NCBI GenBank assembly: GCA_003427395.1
Contig: BFEA01000252.1
Span: 508,270 to 539,038, forward strand
Reading direction: 5' to 3'
DNA: 30,769 bases
Origin: Chara braunii
Lineage: Eukaryota > Streptophyta > Charophyceae > Charales > Characeae
Positions 27,854-30,769 of this stretch are shown here, one piece after another. The notes below the pieces were generated by a model. That model searched no databases and was not told the origin of the DNA. It saw only the letters and a list, made by a program, of their open reading frames with translations. A program made the position numbers and the translations under genes. Positions within the stretch are counted from its first letter, which is position 1. Each line of letters begins with the position of its first letter.

Positions 27854-28739
27854 CATCCAGTGAAGAGTGGTGATATGACTGCCTCGCCATTGGGTCCCTT
27901 CGTGGTGGTCGCGATCCCAGCAGTGGTCGCCTCCATAGCACATTATCGTTCCGGTTGTCCTCCTTCGCACAATGTCATTGTATAGTTTTGTCGGTGTGCA
28001 GCCCGGTGTGTAACCGAGCAACACACTGGGCAGCATACTGCAGAAGCAAAGGCCGAACATGTCCGAATCAAAACAAGGGGTATGACTAAGTGTGTATTAA
28101 GGAGGAAGATAGAAGGTGTGCACGACGAAAGGAACTTTGATTTCGTGGCTTCTAACGGAGCTGAGCATAGGGGAGGAAATTTGAGGAGGAGACATCACGA
28201 AAGCGTGAGACGTGAAAGGGAGAGGATAAGGAATGGAAAGATGATAAGAGAAGGGAATATGCTTACCTTAGGGTCCTTCGTTCATTAATCACGTAGGAAA
28301 GTGTGACCTTGGGTGAGATCTCAGCCTGCTGCTAGCTGTTGGGGCGCTGCTATTCTTACTCAGGGCCGTGCAACAACTCGCGTGTACGGCGAAGTGCTAC
28401 AGTAACTTCAAAATGTTGCAACAAGCTAATATCTTTTTTTTTTTTTTTAAGCCATTGTTACTACAGTCCGATTTTCGGGACTGTTATCAGACCGGTTTTC
28501 GTTTGGGTTGTTCGTTGTCGATGCCAACGGTACTGCTGTGTTCACGAGATGCTTTGTTGCGGCTTTCTTAGTACCGTTGCACCATTGATGTTCCATTGCT
28601 GTTAGTTCCAAGTAGATATTGTGGCGGACACGATTGTTGACTCTCAGTTGTTGGTAACTACTTTAGTGAGGAGATCATGTTTGTAATCAACCGGTGTTGG
28701 CTTCGGGTTGCCGATGTTGTGTTCAACAAAGAAGCAATT
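27854..28739. other. Unassigned stretch
   Basis: No gene recognised; contains a T-run at 28434-28448. Confidence 0.4.
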
Positions 28740-28813
28740 GCTTCCTCTGCGGATTGCAGTCGGTGCTTCATCTGCGGATTGCAGTCGTTGCTTCCTCTGC
28801 GGATTGCAGTCGT
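28740..28813. repeat. Three-copy 25-bp tandem repeat
   Basis: GCTTC(C/A)TCTGCGGATTGCAG plus TCG(G/T)T starts at 28740, 28765 and 28790. It has the same 25-bp step as the array at 19426-19700 but an unrelated sequence. Confidence 0.95.
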
Positions 28814-29500
28814 GCCTCAACATAAGTCGGTGCCACTTTCCTGCATAAGTTTTTGTTCGTCATCTGGGTAATGGTGGTGGCAACCCTCTCGGCGGTGTGG
28901 CTGAGAGAACGTTGAAGGAAAGTGGAGTTGGCTTGTGTCTGATGCAATTGGGCATTTGAGTCCACGGTCCACCTGTGGTGGCACTACCCTACCTCATCAT
29001 GCATTTGGAAATGGTGGAAAAGGAAATGGATGTACTGCTCAGGAGACATGTTCACATGCGACAAAAAATGGTGTCTGTTGGGCGGTATTCCCCAAGATCA
29101 GTCACTTGTAAAAGGATGGTGTTATGTTGCTCAAGTTATGGGAGCGGTGGTAATATTAGACTATCAGTTGTCTGGCAAGGGAGAAACGACAAAAACAATC
29201 ACTTCGTAAAAAGTAGACATTTCGTAAAAACTGGACTCGATTTAAAAACTTTACGAGTGTTTTTATTTAATTAGTTTTTTTAAGGGTCTCACACAAGACA
29301 TGCATCGGCCAACATCACAAAATTTTCAAAAAAAAAAGTTTTTCCCCGTCAAGCAACGAAACAAATCCAGCACAAGAAAATGAGAAACGTATTATTCACA
29401 TTACATCGAGACTTTCGGTTGCTGCATACAAGAAAAACTAATTTTCTCCGTTTCCCGCTCTCCGTCATTTCCCGCCCTCCACCAATTCTCCCCCTCTTCC
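28814..29500. other. Unassigned stretch with one hairpin
   Basis: CACTTCGTAAA (29201-29211) and TTTACGAGTG (29250-29259) can pair with one bulged base. No coding sequence recognised. Confidence 0.45.
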
Positions 29501-29520
29501 CTCAGCCATGGCCCCTCACG

Positions 29521-29579
29521 CTCCGCCATTACGTAATCAATTCACTTGTGCAATTGAGCTAAATGCACAGTCAAATCAA
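29521..29579. repeat. Imperfect inverted repeat (TTACGTAAT...ATTATGTAA)
   Basis: TTACGTAATCAATT near 29530 and AATTATGTAA near 29577 are inverted, with TTGTGCA/TGCACAG pairing inside. The arm sequence is related to the TTACGTAATCGATT palindromes at 30.4-30.5 kb. Confidence 0.6.
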
Positions 29580-29600
29580 TTATGTAACCGCGTCATGAGA

Positions 29601-30190
29601 GCGGGGGGGGGAGGGGGGGGGACCGAAAAATATATGTTGTACAGCATCTCCAAACAAGAAGAATCACAAAATTCTTATTCAAAATGTGGTAAGAACATAA
29701 ACGCAAAAAACAAACAAACTAGATAAACAAACATCCTACGACTCCTATCTACTATCCAGAAGGAGAGGACGGGGCAGCGACGGAGGGGGGACGGGGGAGT
29801 GCCGCGAGGGGGAGCAGTGGGGGGGGCAGTGCCGGAGAGGGAGGGTATTGGAGGAAGGGGAGGAGCGGCGGAGATGGGAGGAGCGATGGAGGGGGGAGGA
29901 GCGGCGGAGGGGGGAGGAGCGGCAGAGGGGGGAGGAGCGGCAAAAGGGGGAGGAGAGGCGGACAACCTCTCACTTTCTGTCGTTCCACCCCCCCGCTCCC
30001 CTCTCTGGCGCTTCCCTCTCCGCTGCTCCCCCCTTCCTCGCTGCCCCGTCCTCTCCTTCTATCCCCTTTTTTGCCGCCCCAACATCCCCCTGCTCCCCCT
30101 TCTGCGGTTGCCCCCTCCCCTCCTCCCTCCCGTCCCGCTCTCCCCTCCTCCGCTGCTCCCCCCTTTGGCGCTTCCTTCCGTTGCTCCCCC
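29601..30190. repeat. Strand-switching G-rich then C-rich tract
   Basis: 29601-29965 is G-rich, with GGGGGGAGGAGCGGC units of about 18 bp at 29886-29955; 29985-30195 is C-rich with CTCCGCTGCTCCCCCC-like units. The two halves are roughly inverted copies in composition. Glu/Arg-rich and Pro-rich frames through them are compositional. Confidence 0.85.
29623..29720 (+). repeat. Left member of a direct repeat pair
   Basis: AAAAATATATGTTGTACAGC, ATCTCCA, TTCTTATTCAAAATGTGG, then A-rich CAAAAAACAAACAA. It matches 30565-30670 in the same orientation about 940 bases on. The pair brackets the G/C tract and the palindrome cluster. Confidence 0.75.
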
Positions 30191-30246
30191 CCCTACCACC
30201 ACCACCATATGTGATTGATTGATTGATTTATCAGTCCGGCCCGGCT

Positions 30247-30525
30247 GCCTCCGCGATGAGACTCCGTAATTGATTCGATTTTGAAATGCTGTCGCAGCGG
30301 CAACTGGACGGACCACGGCGCTGCTTGACCAACCCGTCTAGTTGCCTTTGTGACTCGATTTCGAAATTGAATCGATTACATAATCGATTCGATTTCGGAA
30401 TCGCGTTTTAGAGGCAACTGGACGGGCCAGTCAGCTGCTGACTGCCCCGTCCAGTTGCCTCTGAGACGTAATTTTGAAATCAAATCGATTACGTAATCGA
30501 TTTAATTTCATAATCTCGTCCCGTA
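30247..30525. repeat. Cluster of nested palindromes
   Basis: Two palindrome types alternate. Type 1: arms 30410-30435 and 30437-30462 (26 bp, one mismatch, single-base centre), and a looser copy at 30299-30311/30334-30347 with GGCAACTGGACGG. Type 2: 30361-30399 around GATTACATAATC, and 30476-30492/30493-30509 (17-bp arms, one mismatch, centred on ACGT). Confidence 0.9.
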
Positions 30526-30564
30526 GGCGGAGGAAAAAAAAAAAGAAGTCCAAAAACTCTGAAA

Positions 30565-30670
30565 AAAATATATGTTGTGCAACATCTCCATACTAAAAAT
30601 AGTTGCATGAGCACCATTACAGACTTCTTATTTAAAACGTGGAACAAAAATAAAAAACGAAAAATAAACC
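30565..30670 (+). repeat. Right member of the direct repeat pair
   Basis: AAAAAATATATGTTGTGCAA, CATCTCCA, then TTCTTATTTAAAACGTGG and an A-rich end; the counterpart of 29623-29720. An insertion of about 20 bases relative to the left copy lies near 30600-30625. Confidence 0.75.
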
Positions 30671-30769
30671 ACCTAAATAGGGAGTTTTTATTTTTTGTTT
30701 TGTTTTTTTTTCCACGTTTGGAATACGAAGTTTGTGGGGGTGCTCAGACAAATGTTTCTTGTATGGGGA

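Noticed and set aside
29752-30316. Pro-rich and Glu/Arg-rich ORFs
   Set aside because: Overlapping frames on both strands of G-rich and C-rich tracts; compositional.

Overview
This 30.8 kb window looks like a repeat-dominated, non-coding stretch of a large eukaryotic nuclear genome. The reasons are long microsatellites, degenerate non-LTR retrotransposons (LINEs), short poly(A)-tailed repeats with tRNA-like promoter boxes, several foldback or MITE-like palindromes, a 35-N gap between poly(C) runs, and no intact conserved gene. A plant or streptophyte-alga host is suggested only weakly: the reverse transcriptase has a plant/green-lineage LINE flavour, and the 123-bp array at 7.65-8.3 kb contains a phrase I associate from memory with untranslated arrays of plant Ty3/gypsy elements. 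I cannot name the species.

Layout. 1-300 holds (TC)n and (TG)n microsatellites. About 1.4-5.27 kb holds a decayed LINE on the + strand, with reverse transcriptase fingers, palm and FADD motif, thumb region, zinc-knuckle and C-terminal tail. It is broken by frameshifts, a 64-bp tandem duplication and many stops at expected Trp codons, most of them TGA. A second, 5'-truncated LINE follows head-to-tail (5.28-5.96 kb), where the Trp sites are mainly TAG. 6.0-7.6 kb is unassigned except for a TA microsatellite and three clear hairpins. 7.65-8.30 kb is a diverged five-unit, ~123-bp tandem array with alternating motif variants. 8.51-9.26 kb is an array of about nine short hairpins: the loop sequence (AATCTTATGGAA) is conserved, while the flanking stems change from unit to unit and stay complementary. 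This is my best candidate for something undescribed.

9.3-16.7 kb is mostly unassigned. It contains a 162-bp near-perfect palindrome (11859-12020), a three-copy diverged repeat (13.1-13.6 kb), one 173-codon minus-strand ORF of unknown nature (13555-14076) and a possible TATA/splice-site pair (14.8-15.25 kb). From 16.7 kb on there are three tRNA-like sequences on the minus strand, a 25-bp array held in exact register for 11 units (19426-19700), a perfect 47-bp-arm inverted repeat (20537-20640), a 163-bp MITE-like foldback (21916-22078) and a possible 548-bp TIR element.

23.8-27.9 kb combines (CAT)n/(CAG)n minisatellites, a 404-bp G-rich duplication, two copies of a poly(A)-tailed SINE-like repeat and four copies of a further local motif. 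28.7-30.7 kb holds a small 25-bp repeat, G-rich and C-rich strand-asymmetric tracts, and a cluster of nested palindromes between direct repeats.

The transposon pieces may be linked. The core of the poly(A)-tailed repeat (five copies, both strands) also lies at the 3' end of the first LINE, which could mean that LINE machinery mobilises the SINE. Nothing here amounts to an operon, pathway or intact protein-coding gene that I can recognise.
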